This document shows, in pieces, positions 1-6,707 of a stretch of DNA of 13,992 bases. Below the pieces are notes generated by a model. The model was not told the origin of the DNA, ran no database searches, and saw nothing but the letters and a program-made list of their open reading frames with translations. The stretch is from NCBI GenBank assembly GCA_030599055.1, contig JAUVOS010000040.1, positions 1-13,992 of the forward strand. The letters run 5' to 3'. The DNA comes from Lutibacter sp. (GTDB taxonomy: Bacteria > Bacteroidota > Bacteroidia > Flavobacteriales > Flavobacteriaceae). Each line of letters begins with the position of its first letter. The stretch's first letter is position 1. A program made the translations under genes and the position numbers.

Positions 1-25
1 ATACGAGTTCTTAAATTTTAGAAAG

Positions 26-33
26 CAAATGTA
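26..33 (-). promoter_or_regulatory. Possible -7 box reading out of the window
   Basis: Read on the minus strand this is TACATTTG, a full match to the Bacteroidota -7 consensus TAnnTTTG. It lies past the hairpin that seems to end the cmk unit, so it may start a separate minus-strand gene beyond base 1. I see no TTG -33 element at the usual distance, so the call is weak. Confidence 0.3.
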
Positions 34-70
34 AAATTTAGATAAAATTTAGGAAGCCTAGACTTTTTTG

Positions 71-99
71 TTACTTTTTTCGGTAATGGAAAAAAGTAA
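71..99 (-). terminator. Hairpin terminator downstream of cmk
   Basis: A perfect 11-bp inverted repeat (71-81 pairs with 89-99) encloses a 7-base loop. The arms are rich in A and T, so either strand gives a hairpin with a T-rich side. It lies about 100 bases past the cmk stop, and no other strong hairpin is present except a weaker 7-bp stem at 138-144/151-157. This is most simply the end of the MATE-to-cmk transcript. It is symmetrical and could also serve a plus-strand transcript. Confidence 0.5.
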
Positions 100-200
100 A
101 AAGTATTAATTCAGATTTATCAAATCTATCATAGGTGTCCTATTGGAGAAAATAGGAGTAAAGCTTATAAAACAATATATGATTCCTATCGTTAAGAATT

Positions 201-902
201 CTATCTTGCTAATCTTTCTCTGGCTAAGTCTAGTATTTGTTGAAATTGTTCTTCTTTGTTAATATAAGAGACATCAATCTCATAAGCATCAGCAACCTTT
301 TTTAAAGGAGAATCTGCTCTTGTACTATCAATTCTGTCTCGATTTATCACATTTTGAATGATTTCCTCAAAATTACCCTTAAAGCCTTTTTCCTTTAGTT
401 CTAACAAACGTCTTTCCGCTCTAATTTTAGGATCTGCTGTAAGGAAAATTTTTAACTCGGCATCCGGAAATACCACACTACCAATATCTCTACCATCCAT
501 TACAACCGCTTTGTTTTTTCCATATTCTCGCTGAATTTTTACCAAATATTTACGTATTTCAGGAACAGTAGCCACAGGACTTACATAATTGGAAACGCGC
601 AGACTTCTTATGTCTTTTTCAACATTCTTGTCATTTAAAAACATTTCTGCAAATCCTAATTCCTTATTGAATTTGAATTTTATATTGATATTGGGTAAAC
701 TTGTAATTAAAGATTTTTTGTCAAATCTTTTTTTGTCGATATATTGATTTTCTAAAGCATATAAAGTTATGGCTCTGTACATTGCACCAGTATCCACATA
801 AACATAGCTAAGTTCTTTCGCTAATCGTTTTGCTACCGTGCTTTTACCAGTGGAAGAATAACCGTCTATTGCAATTGTAATACTTGGGTTTTTCTTTGGC
901 AT
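201..902 (-). CDS. cmk: Cytidylate kinase (CMP/dCMP kinase)
   Basis: Transfers phosphate from ATP to CMP or dCMP in the cytosol, in pyrimidine nucleotide salvage and synthesis. The 233-aa length fits the bacterial Cmk family. A P-loop (GYSSTGKS, residues 14-21) follows the first strand. A DTGAMYR segment (about 37-43) and a GRDIGSVVFPDA segment (about 138-149) are classic Cmk nucleoside- and phosphate-binding motifs. An arginine-rich lid region (RAERR, then NRDRIDSTRADSPL) follows. The ATG at 902 starts two bases after the porQ stop, so translation is probably coupled and the gene is the last of a four-gene minus-strand unit. Nothing is truncated. The identification is secure. Confidence 0.95.
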   Translation of the reverse strand: MPKKNPSITIAIDGYSSTGKSTVAKRLAKELSYVYVDTGAMYRAITLYALENQYIDKKRFDKKSLITSLPNINIKFKFNKELGFAEMFLNDKNVEKDIRSLRVSNYVSPVATVPEIRKYLVKIQREYGKNKAVVMDGRDIGSVVFPDAELKIFLTADPKIRAERRLLELKEKGFKGNFEEIIQNVINRDRIDSTRADSPLKKVADAYEIDVSYINKEEQFQQILDLARERLAR

Positions 903-904
903 AT

Positions 905-1915
905 CTAGTGTAGATTTATTTCAAGGCTAAACGAATGCGTATCTGCAACAATATGGTATTTTGAAAAGGCATAATTTAGTTTGAATCGCTTAACTTTTAA
1001 TCCAAAGCCAAAGCTAATTCCAGCGAAAGTTCGTTTGTTGTTTAAACTCAGTTCTTGTGCTCTTTGAAAGTTAAATCCGGTACGTAGTGAGAATCCTTTA
1101 TCAGGAAATAGTTCAGCACCAACCACAACATGTCGCATCAAATTGTTGATAAACGTAGGCTCGTTTGATGTTACATTTCCTTCAAAATCGGTTGTACTAT
1201 TAGACGGATTGTTATAGGCTAGTTTCCAACGTTGCAAATTATCTAAAGTTCCATATAATCTAAGTGGAACATGTTCTAACTGTAAGCTACCACCTAGCTG
1301 TATCTGTAAAGGTAGTGGTTCTTGTAGATCGGTATAGTTTGTTATTTGCGATCCTGCATTACGCACAACGGCTGAAAACCTATAGGGTTTATCTGTATTG
1401 AAATAAAGTACGCCAACATCAGCTGCAAGCCCTAAAGAGGAATATTGCTCAATAACCGAATTAATTATTTTGGCATTTGCCCCGACAAAGAAATTAGTAC
1501 GCGGAATTTTATACGCATACCCAACAGAAAAAGCCATATCAAATGCTTTAAATGTACCTGTTTCTAAACCGTTTTCATCAGCTGCGATAAAAGTTCCATA
1601 ATTTAAATAGGTCAAACCAGAGTGAAATGTCCCTATGTGTTTGTCAACGGTGTAGGCATACGCCACTGATAAATAATTAATTTCTGCTAAGAAATTAACA
1701 TAGTTAATTGATGCCTTTGAATCCATTTCTTCATTGATAGTTGCAGGGTTCCACAAGGCTTGGTTGACATCATCTGTCAAAGTCAATACACTTCCTCCCA
1801 AAGCAGTCTGTCTGGCAGACGTAGAAAAGTTCAAAAAAGAATATACTTGTTCTCCTCCAGTTTGTGCGTAACTACTTAGCGTAAAAAAAGATATTATGAA
1901 TAAAAAATACTTCAT
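905..1915 (-). CDS. porQ: PorQ, type IX secretion system attachment-complex protein
   Basis: An outer-membrane beta-barrel of the PorV/FadL-like fold. In the family PorQ works with PorU, PorV and PorZ in the attachment complex that processes and anchors T9SS cargo at the cell surface. I chose the ATG at 1915 (336 aa). The longer frame opens with TTG at 1921, while the ATG gives a clean signal peptide (MKYFLFIISFFTLSSYAQ, likely cut after the Gln). The mature part begins with the family-like stretch YSFLNFSTSARQTALGG, followed by alternating beta-strand sequence with many aromatic residues and a C-terminal strand ending in EINLH. It lies 2 bases before cmk and 23 bases after the 81-aa gene. 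Linkage of porQ with cmk is, from memory, common in Flavobacteriia. A T9SS cargo gene lies in the same window at 7426-9132. Confidence 0.88.
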   Translation of the reverse strand: MKYFLFIISFFTLSSYAQTGGEQVYSFLNFSTSARQTALGGSVLTLTDDVNQALWNPATINEEMDSKASINYVNFLAEINYLSVAYAYTVDKHIGTFHSGLTYLNYGTFIAADENGLETGTFKAFDMAFSVGYAYKIPRTNFFVGANAKIINSVIEQYSSLGLAADVGVLYFNTDKPYRFSAVVRNAGSQITNYTDLQEPLPLQIQLGGSLQLEHVPLRLYGTLDNLQRWKLAYNNPSNSTTDFEGNVTSNEPTFINNLMRHVVVGAELFPDKGFSLRTGFNFQRAQELSLNNKRTFAGISFGFGLKVKRFKLNYAFSKYHIVADTHSFSLEINLH

Positions 1916-1938
1916 TATCAATACTAACGTTTTAAAAT

Positions 1939-2184
1939 CTAATTATTGTCATCAGTATTAAATTCTAGTGATTCAATCTCTTTATCATAGAATTGCCCGG
2001 CTTCTTCAATTAAATGAGCCATTTCAAGTGATAATTCTTCTTCATTTTCACCGAGTAAATCTTCCAACCATATTATTTCATCATCTACTAGATTGATAAT
2101 AAAACGCGGGTATTCAGTATGTATTACAAAAATAGCATCTGAATATTCTGAATGATCACCGATAAGAAATTTAGGTAGTTGCAT
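1939..2184 (-). CDS. Conserved-looking small acidic protein of unknown function
   Basis: An 81-aa protein with no signal peptide or membrane segment. The N-terminal half (about 1-40) looks like a short beta-rich domain (IFVIHTEYPRFIINLVDDEIIW). The C-terminal half (about 45-75) is very acidic and helical (ENEEELSLEMAHLIEEAGQFYDKEIESLEF). The ATG at 2184 lies inside the MATE gene, giving a 14-base overlap, and porQ follows after 23 bases, so it is made from the same mRNA. The operon position and normal codon use argue for a real gene. I do not recognise a named family. A cytosolic accessory or regulatory role is possible, but nothing in the sequence shows it. Confidence 0.75.
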   Translation of the reverse strand: MQLPKFLIGDHSEYSDAIFVIHTEYPRFIINLVDDEIIWLEDLLGENEEELSLEMAHLIEEAGQFYDKEIESLEFNTDDNN

Positions 2185-3529
2185 GATGTTGTTGTATTAG
2201 TTTTTTAGTTTTGTGATTAAAACGCAAAAATAAGAAAATTGCGGAAGTAGTAAGCCCTATTGACAGACCAATCCAAATTCCAATAGTTTTATATTCTGTA
2301 TGTAAACCCAAATAATAACTTATTGGAAAACCAATAATCCAATAGGCGATAAAAGTTAATAAAGAAGGCATCCATACATCTTGTATTCCCCGTAAAGAGG
2401 CTAAAATAACAGCTTGTAATCCATCTGATAATTGAAAAACAGCAGCGATTAATAAAAGCTTTGCTGCAATGTCAACGACCTCTTTGTTTTGAGTAAAAGC
2501 ATAGGGTAAATAGTTGTGAAAAAGAAAGAACAACATGGAAAACCCTAGCATAATTAGTGCAATTAATAATTGATTTGAAAAGGCAATGCGTCGTAAATTG
2601 ATAAAGTCACCTATCCCTTTTTGATTGCCAATTCTAACGGTTGTTGCCACTCCTAAACCAATAGCAATCATAAAAGTGGTAGAGGCGAGTTTCATAGCTA
2701 TTTGGTTGGCAGCTTGAGGATAAGCGCCTAAAACACCCGCAAGTAATACAGCTCCGACAAAAGCAGCTACTTCAAACAATATTTGCAAAGCGGTTGGAAA
2801 TCCAAGGTTGATGATTTTATAAAAATATTTCCATTTGATTTCTGTTCGTTTTAATTTTTGAAAAAAGGCTTCAAATATTTTTTGTTGACGCAACATATAA
2901 AACAAGATAATCAACATGGCAACACGTGAAATAATCGTTCCGGTTGCTGCGCCTACTAATTCCAAACGTGGAAAAATCCAAATACCATAAATCAATAAAA
3001 AATTGATAAACACATTTATTACATTAGCAATAATAGTCGCACGCATGGCATGTTTCGTTTGTGCCATACCATCAGCAAATTGTTTTAATCCTTGAAACAT
3101 CATAAATGGAATCATTGATAGTGAAACAATTCTAAAGTAAGGTACTGCTAATTCAACTACTTCAGGAGGTTGTTTTAAATGATATAAAATGGGTTTAGCA
3201 AACAACAGAACAATAAACATCACAACTCCCAAACTAGTATTCAACAACATACCGTGTTGAAAGATATTTCTTCCTTTTTGCACGTCATTTTCACCGTCAG
3301 CTTCAGAAATTAAAGGAGTTAGTGCTAGTGAAAATCCGATACCAATAGAGATAGCAATAAATACCAAACTATTTCCTAATGAGGTAGCTGCTAGCTGTAT
3401 CGGACCCAAAACACCCACCATCATATCATCAGCCAAGCCGACCAAAATGTGTCCTAAAGAACCCATAATTACCGGAGTGGCTAGGCTTAGATTCGTTTTA
3501 AACTCTCTTGTATATTGAGCTAATAGCAT
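2171..3529 (-). CDS. MATE family efflux transporter (NorM-like)
   Basis: An inner-membrane exporter of the multidrug and toxic compound extrusion family, which expels cationic drugs or toxic metabolites using a Na+ or H+ gradient. At 452 aa it matches the usual family length. The hydrophobicity pattern gives about 12 membrane helices in two homologous halves. The first helix region (SLATPVIMGSLGHILVGLADDMMVG) and the mid-protein segment NLGFPTALQILFEVAAF (about 240) are the typical starts of each half. The ATG at 3529 lies about 20 bases downstream of a good Bacteroidota promoter. The gene heads the unit that continues through the 81-aa protein, porQ and cmk, and overlaps the 81-aa gene by 14 bases. 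The substrate cannot be told from sequence. Confidence 0.9.
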   Translation of the reverse strand: MLLAQYTREFKTNLSLATPVIMGSLGHILVGLADDMMVGVLGPIQLAATSLGNSLVFIAISIGIGFSLALTPLISEADGENDVQKGRNIFQHGMLLNTSLGVVMFIVLLFAKPILYHLKQPPEVVELAVPYFRIVSLSMIPFMMFQGLKQFADGMAQTKHAMRATIIANVINVFINFLLIYGIWIFPRLELVGAATGTIISRVAMLIILFYMLRQQKIFEAFFQKLKRTEIKWKYFYKIINLGFPTALQILFEVAAFVGAVLLAGVLGAYPQAANQIAMKLASTTFMIAIGLGVATTVRIGNQKGIGDFINLRRIAFSNQLLIALIMLGFSMLFFLFHNYLPYAFTQNKEVVDIAAKLLLIAAVFQLSDGLQAVILASLRGIQDVWMPSLLTFIAYWIIGFPISYYLGLHTEYKTIGIWIGLSIGLTTSAIFLFLRFNHKTKKLIQQHHATT

Positions 3530-3548
3530 GCATTGAATAGTTAGTTCG

Positions 3549-3578
3549 CGAAAGTAAGCATTATTATAGTTTTTGCAA
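3549..3578 (-). promoter_or_regulatory. Promoter of the MATE-porQ-cmk unit
   Basis: On the minus strand a TTG -33 element (3578-3576) is followed after 19 bases by TACTTTCG (3556-3549), one mismatch from TAnnTTTG. The spacing falls in the normal 17-23 range of Bacteroidota sigma-A promoters, and the -7 box sits 19 bases before the ATG. The -33 box touches the edge of the heptamer array at 3582. Confidence 0.6.
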
Positions 3579-3581
3579 TAT

Positions 3582-3837
3582 GCTGTACGCGATACGCTTT
3601 ACGCAAATCGCTTTACGCATTACGCTTTACGCAAATTGCTTTATGCTTTACGCTTTACGCAAATTGCTTTACGCATTACGCTTTACGAAAATTGCTTTAC
3701 GCAAATTGCTTTATGCTTTACGATCAAAAACAATTTTTCAAACACAGCGTATCGCATAAAGCGTACGGCGTATCGCATAAAGCGTACGGCGTATCGCGTA
3801 CAGCGTATCGCATAAAGCCCAAAGCCCAAAGCCATAA
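3582..3837. repeat. Heptanucleotide-word array with inverted halves
   Basis: The left half, 3582-3721, divides without remainder into twenty 7-base words. All begin with G and 19 begin with GC. The commonest are GCTTTAC, GCAAATT, GCATTAC and GCTTTAT. The right half, 3747-3837, divides into thirteen 7-base words (GCGTATC, GCATAAA, GCGTACG, GCCCAAA and variants) and reads as the reverse complement of the left-hand style. The first 16 bases (3582-3597) are perfectly complementary to 3789-3804. Longer exact copies occur at 3624-3652 = 3694-3722 (29 bases) and at 3611-3631 = 3667-3687. A spacer of about 25 bases, unlike the words, separates the halves. It fills the divergent intergenic region between the MATE and peroxiredoxin genes. 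Apparent reading frames across it are by-products of the 7-base period. Confidence 0.9.
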
Positions 3838-3900
3838 GAATTATCTATCAATCAATAAAATATTAATATCAAAAGACTATGATGAAAGATTAAATCTCAA

Positions 3901-3908
3901 TACATTTG
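3901..3908 (+). promoter_or_regulatory. Candidate -7 box of the peroxiredoxin gene
   Basis: TACATTTG matches the Bacteroidota -7 consensus exactly and lies 37 bases before the ATG at 3946. No clear TTG is seen at the -33 distance. It sits just outside the heptamer array, so the array is upstream of, not within, the transcript. Confidence 0.5.
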
Positions 3909-3945
3909 TACTGTTAAAAATAAAAACTTAAAAATAAACATAATT

Positions 3946-4578
3946 ATGGCAGTATTAGTAGGCAAAAAAGCCCCACAATTTAACGCACAAGCAGTTATTA
4001 ATGGAAGTGAATTTGTAGAAAACTTTTCATTAGACCAGTACCTAGGAAAAAAACATGTCGTATTTTTCTTTTACCCAAAAGATTTTACTTTTGTGTGTCC
4101 TACAGAGTTACACGCATTTCAAGAAAAATTAAGTGAATTTGAAAAAAGAGGTGTTGCTGTTGTAGCTTGCTCTACAGACACAGAACAATCGCATTGGGGA
4201 TGGTTGCAAATGGAAAAAGGAGAAGGTGGTATTAAAGGAGTTACCTATCCGATTGTAGCAGATACAAACAAAACCATCTCAAAAAACTTTGATGTTTTAA
4301 CAGGTGATTTTTTCTATGATGAAGAGGAAAATTTACAAGCTGATAACGAATTAATAGCTTACCGTGGGTTATTTTTAATAGACAAAGAAGGTATTGTTCG
4401 TCATCAAGTGGTAAATGATTTACCTTTGGGTAGAAATGTTGAAGAAGCACTTCGTATGGTAGATGCTTTACAGTTCAATGAAGAACACGGCGAAGCTTGT
4501 CCCGCAAACTGGAATGCAGATAAGGAAGGATTACAAGCTACACATGAAGGTGTTGCAAGTTATCTTAAGAAACACTAA
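3946..4578 (+). CDS. Typical 2-Cys peroxiredoxin (AhpC/Prx1 type)
   Basis: A cytosolic thiol peroxidase that reduces hydrogen peroxide, organic hydroperoxides and peroxynitrite. The 210-aa chain has the Prx active-site motif YPKDFTFVCPTE with peroxidatic Cys51, a downstream Arg (about 140), and a C-terminal EACPANW motif with resolving Cys185, as in two-cysteine dimeric enzymes. Relative to the shortest AhpC proteins there is an acidic insertion at about 118-135 (TGDFFYDEEENLQADNE), which I recall in other Bacteroidota members, so it is probably not an oddity. The ATG at 3946 follows an A-rich leader with no Shine-Dalgarno sequence, as is usual here. A terminator follows, and then a second peroxidase. 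Whether the reductant is AhpF or thioredoxin is not shown by the window. Confidence 0.93.
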   Translation: MAVLVGKKAPQFNAQAVINGSEFVENFSLDQYLGKKHVVFFFYPKDFTFVCPTELHAFQEKLSEFEKRGVAVVACSTDTEQSHWGWLQMEKGEGGIKGVTYPIVADTNKTISKNFDVLTGDFFYDEEENLQADNELIAYRGLFLIDKEGIVRHQVVNDLPLGRNVEEALRMVDALQFNEEHGEACPANWNADKEGLQATHEGVASYLKKH

Positions 4579-4621
4579 CGAGTAGCAAACTTATAACCAA
4601 TTTAATACTACTAACTAAACA

Positions 4622-4660
4622 GAGAGGAATGGAATAACAGTGTTATTCCTACCTCTTTTT
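4622..4660 (+). terminator. Rho-independent terminator after the peroxiredoxin gene
   Basis: An 8-bp perfect stem (4631-4638 with 4642-4649, loop AGT) sits on a second stem (about 4623-4627 with 4652-4656) across a small internal loop, and runs directly into a T tract ending at 4660. It begins about 45 bases past the stop. It should largely separate peroxiredoxin transcription from tpx, although some read-through could feed tpx. Confidence 0.75.
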
Positions 4661-4694
4661 ACAATAAATACTATTAATCATATAATCACAAACT

Positions 4695-5195
4695 ATGTCA
4701 AAAATAACATTAAAAGGAACCGAATTTAAAACTTCGGGTAAATTGCCAAAAGTAGGCTCAAAAGCAAAGAAATTTAAATTAGTAGCCGCTGATTTAAGCA
4801 CCAAAAAACTTTCAGATTTTAAAGGCTCTAAAGTAGTCTTAAACATTTTTCCAAGTTTAGATACACCGACTTGTGCGGCTTCTGTAAGACATTTTAATGA
4901 AGCAGCAGGAAACCTAGAAAACACAAAAGTATTGTGTATTTCACGTGACTTACCCTTTGCACAAGCACGTTTTTGTGGTGCGGAAGGTTTAGAAAACGTC
5001 ATTACCTTATCCGATTTTAAACGCGGAAAATTTGGTAAGAAATACGGTTTGGAAATAAAAGATGGACCTTTGGCAAAACTACATTCACGTGCAGTTATTG
5101 TTTTAGATGAAGAAGGAACTGTAAGCTATACACAACAAGTTCCGGAAATTGTAGATGAGCCTAACTACGACGAAGTAATGAATGCTTTAAAGTAA
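4695..5195 (+). CDS. tpx: Thiol peroxidase Tpx (atypical 2-Cys peroxiredoxin)
   Basis: Reduces lipid and alkyl hydroperoxides using thioredoxin. The 166-aa chain has the Tpx layout: an N-terminal beta hairpin (ITLKGTEFKTSGKLPKVG), the peroxidatic motif SLDTPTCAASVR with Cys60, and the resolving motif ARFCGAEG with Cys94. These two form the intramolecular disulfide typical of the family. The length equals that of known Tpx proteins. It lies 116 bases after the Prx gene, on the same strand, with a terminator between them. I found no clear TAnnTTTG box in the short gap after the terminator, so its promoter is unresolved. The pairing puts two complementary peroxide-removing enzymes side by side. 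Confidence 0.95.
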   Translation: MSKITLKGTEFKTSGKLPKVGSKAKKFKLVAADLSTKKLSDFKGSKVVLNIFPSLDTPTCAASVRHFNEAAGNLENTKVLCISRDLPFAQARFCGAEGLENVITLSDFKRGKFGKKYGLEIKDGPLAKLHSRAVIVLDEEGTVSYTQQVPEIVDEPNYDEVMNALK

Positions 5196-5213
5196 GACTT
5201 AAATTAAGTTTAT

Positions 5214-5289
5214 AGTCAGAAGCCCGAAGTAAGAAGTAAAATTCCTACTTCGGGCTTCTGACTTCTAGCCGCTAACTTCAAATTTCTAC
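5214..5289. repeat. Second heptamer-word palindrome
   Basis: A perfect 17-bp inverted repeat (5215-5231 with 5246-5262) has a 14-base loop that can add three further pairs. The left side splits into four 7-base words beginning AG (5214-5241), for example AGTCAGA and AGCCCGA. The right side splits into six words (5248-5289), for example CTTCGGG, CTTCTGA and CTTCTAG. The word set differs from that of the array at 3582, but the design (7-base period, inverted halves) is the same. It follows tpx by 19 bases and could act as a transcript end, although no T tract follows it. Confidence 0.75.
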
Positions 5290-5292
5290 GCT

Positions 5293-5343
5293 GGCTCTGC
5301 GAAGTTTGTAACCGCAGGCTCTGCGAAGTTTATAACTTCGCAG
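5293..5343. repeat. REP-like repeat with hairpin
   Basis: A 20-base unit occurs twice, at 5293-5312 and 5317-5336, with one difference and a 24-base period. The second copy leads into a 10-bp perfect hairpin (5321-5330 with 5334-5343, loop TAT). A 10-base palindrome GTATATATAC follows at 5355-5364. This compact, GC-richer hairpin unit resembles REP elements moved by REP-associated tyrosine transposases, but no such gene is in the window. Sequence with the second array's character (TTCTAAC, TCATAAC) resumes near 5372, suggesting the unit was inserted into that array. That part is inference. Confidence 0.6.
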
Positions 5344-5404
5344 TATCCTGTACGGTATATATACGTTCGACTTCTAACTCATAACCCCTTAATTTTTTTC
5401 TTAC

Positions 5405-5412
5405 TACTTTTG
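5405..5412 (+). promoter_or_regulatory. -7 box of the lipid kinase gene
   Basis: TACTTTTG matches TAnnTTTG exactly. It lies 22 bases before the TTG start codon at 5435, giving a short A-rich leader of the usual Bacteroidota kind. This placement also supports the TTG start. No good -33 box was seen. Confidence 0.55.
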
Positions 5413-5434
5413 TGCTAAATTAAAGCAACACAAA

Positions 5435-5815
5435 TTGGCTACAAAAACACAAATAATAGAATTTATAAAAGGTAGAATTCGCGGAGGCTTTATCGCCATA
5501 AAAGGAGCTTTTCTTTTTATCACAAGTGAGCCTAGTGGTATGGTGCAATTTGCTCTCGCAATACTACTAACTATTGCCGGTTTTTATTATAAATTGTCCC
5601 CGACAGAATGGCTGTTTCATACTATCGCAGTTACTATGGTATTAGCAGTTGAAGCATTAAACACGGCTATTGAAAAACTAAGTGACTTTGTTCATAAAGA
5701 ACAGCACAACCGAATTGGTTTTATAAAAGACGTTGCTGCCGGAGGTGTTTTCTTTGCGGCTTTAGGCGCTTTTGTTATTGAACTGATTATTTTTTATCCA
5801 AAGATCTTTGTATAA
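5435..5815 (+). CDS. dgkA: Diacylglycerol/undecaprenol kinase family protein
   Basis: A small integral membrane kinase of the DgkA/UdpK family, which phosphorylates diacylglycerol or undecaprenol in the inner membrane and so recycles lipid by-products or the cell-wall carrier lipid. The 126-aa chain has an amphipathic N-terminal segment (RIRGGFIAIKGAF), three membrane helices (about 36-54, 58-76 and 100-121), and the family signature EALNTAIEKLSDF (73-85) followed by IKDVAAGGVF (97-106). The start is TTG: the next Met (residue 36) would remove the conserved N-terminal segment, and the -7 box is correctly placed for the TTG. The true substrate is open, since similar Gram-positive proteins act on undecaprenol. 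In Flavobacteriaceae I recall ftsK often following. Here a foreign-looking cassette follows instead. Confidence 0.88.
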   Translation: MATKTQIIEFIKGRIRGGFIAIKGAFLFITSEPSGMVQFALAILLTIAGFYYKLSPTEWLFHTIAVTMVLAVEALNTAIEKLSDFVHKEQHNRIGFIKDVAAGGVFFAALGAFVIELIIFYPKIFV

Positions 5816-5850
5816 TTCACTTGATTGTATCATTTTTTTCACCGTAATTT

Positions 5851-5902
5851 GCTTATCAGACGATATAGTTTATTAATACGAAACTTTATCTTAACGTTGT
5901 GC
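5851..5902 (+). other. attC-like site, left boundary of the candidate cassette
   Basis: A 52-base site with attC architecture: R''-like box GCTTATC (5851-5857), 4-base spacer, a 10-base arm (5862-5871) pairing with 5881-5890 at 9 of 10 positions, 9-base loop, 5-base spacer, and R'-like box GTTGTGC (5896-5902). The two outer boxes do not pair well with each other. Each instead pairs perfectly with a box of the site at 7260-7390. GTTGTGC is one base off the integron core GTTRRRY, and GCTTATC is one base off RYYYAAC. Confidence 0.55.
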
Positions 5903-5936
5903 TTCATTAAAAAACAAATCCAAAATGTAATAATAT

Positions 5937-6686
5937 ATGGAAAAATTAACCGAAATTGGATTTGTAAAAATTGGGAAATGGAAACTCAAAAAAAATGAAT
6001 TAGAATACTATTTAGATACTAATAAATCTCAAAAAAACATCTTATACTCTTTTATTTGTGATGAAAAAGTAATGTATATTGGAAAAACAGTAAAAACAAT
6101 AACTCAAAGATTATATGGATATAAGAAGCCTTCAGTATCTCAAAGAACAAATTATAGAGTTAACAAAAATATAATTGAATTATTAAATAATGAGTTTGAA
6201 ATTGATATTTATATTTTTATTGATAATGCCCAATTAAAATATCGAAATTATCAAATAAATTTAGCAGCAGGATTAGAAGACACATTAATCTCAGAAGTGA
6301 AGCCAGAATGGAATTTTACAGGAAAAAATCCAAAAAAAATGAATACAAATTACCGTAACCCAAGCCTTAATGATACTACAGATTCATTCATCGTAACAAT
6401 TGGAAAAGCATATTATTTTGACGGTTTTTTTAATGTAAGAGTGAAACATTCAGAATTATTTGGAAAAGATTTGTCAGATATTCTTATACAATTAGGAGAA
6501 AATTCTGAAATATATTGTCAAGGGGCATATGTAAATAGAACAGCGAACACAAATAAAACACCAAGAATAATGGCAGGTAAAGTATATAGAAATTGGATAA
6601 AGGAAAACTTTGTACAAGGGGATATTTTTAAAGTAAGAATTATAGAGTCTAATTATATCATTCTTTCAAAACCGCCAGAAAACTAA
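5937..6686 (+). CDS. GIY-YIG nuclease-like protein with an unknown C-terminal domain
   Basis: A 249-aa soluble protein. Residues about 34-126 read as a GIY-YIG nuclease domain: LYSF (36-39) and MYIGKT (46-51) stand for the two signature strands, Arg58 lies in the following helix (TITQRL), Glu114 in LEDTLI is the likely metal-binding glutamate, and PEWN (123-126) closes the domain. The N-terminal 30 residues are basic and polar. The C-terminal part (about 150-249) is beta-rich (FIVTIGKAYYFDGFFNVRVKHSELFG; DIFKVRIIESNYIILSK). I do not recognise it, but it could bind DNA. It is the first gene of the candidate cassette. A defence, restriction or homing-type role is possible, but the sequence does not show which. 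Confidence 0.72.
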   Translation: MEKLTEIGFVKIGKWKLKKNELEYYLDTNKSQKNILYSFICDEKVMYIGKTVKTITQRLYGYKKPSVSQRTNYRVNKNIIELLNNEFEIDIYIFIDNAQLKYRNYQINLAAGLEDTLISEVKPEWNFTGKNPKKMNTNYRNPSLNDTTDSFIVTIGKAYYFDGFFNVRVKHSELFGKDLSDILIQLGENSEIYCQGAYVNRTANTNKTPRIMAGKVYRNWIKENFVQGDIFKVRIIESNYIILSKPPEN

Positions 6687-6707
6687 AGATTTCTTCTTGA
6701 AAAAATG

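Noticed and set aside
138..157. Second terminator of the cmk unit
   Set aside because: The stem is only 7 bp and no T tract follows on the minus strand. The hairpin at 71-99 is far stronger.
1916..1921. TTG start two codons upstream for PorQ
   Set aside because: The ATG at 1915 directly begins a normal signal peptide.
3582..3837. CRISPR array
   Set aside because: The repeats are 7-base words without unique spacers of constant length, the halves are inverted, and no cas genes are near.
3573..3931. Two open frames of about 80 codons crossing the heptamer array
   Set aside because: Their apparent peptide repeats (YALR, FTQIAL, RIKRTAY) come from the 7-base period read three words at a time. 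They have no independent coding signs and disagree with the promoter layout.
4241..5002. Minus-strand open frames opposite the two peroxidase genes
   Set aside because: They lie antisense to clearly identified genes and encode no recognisable protein.
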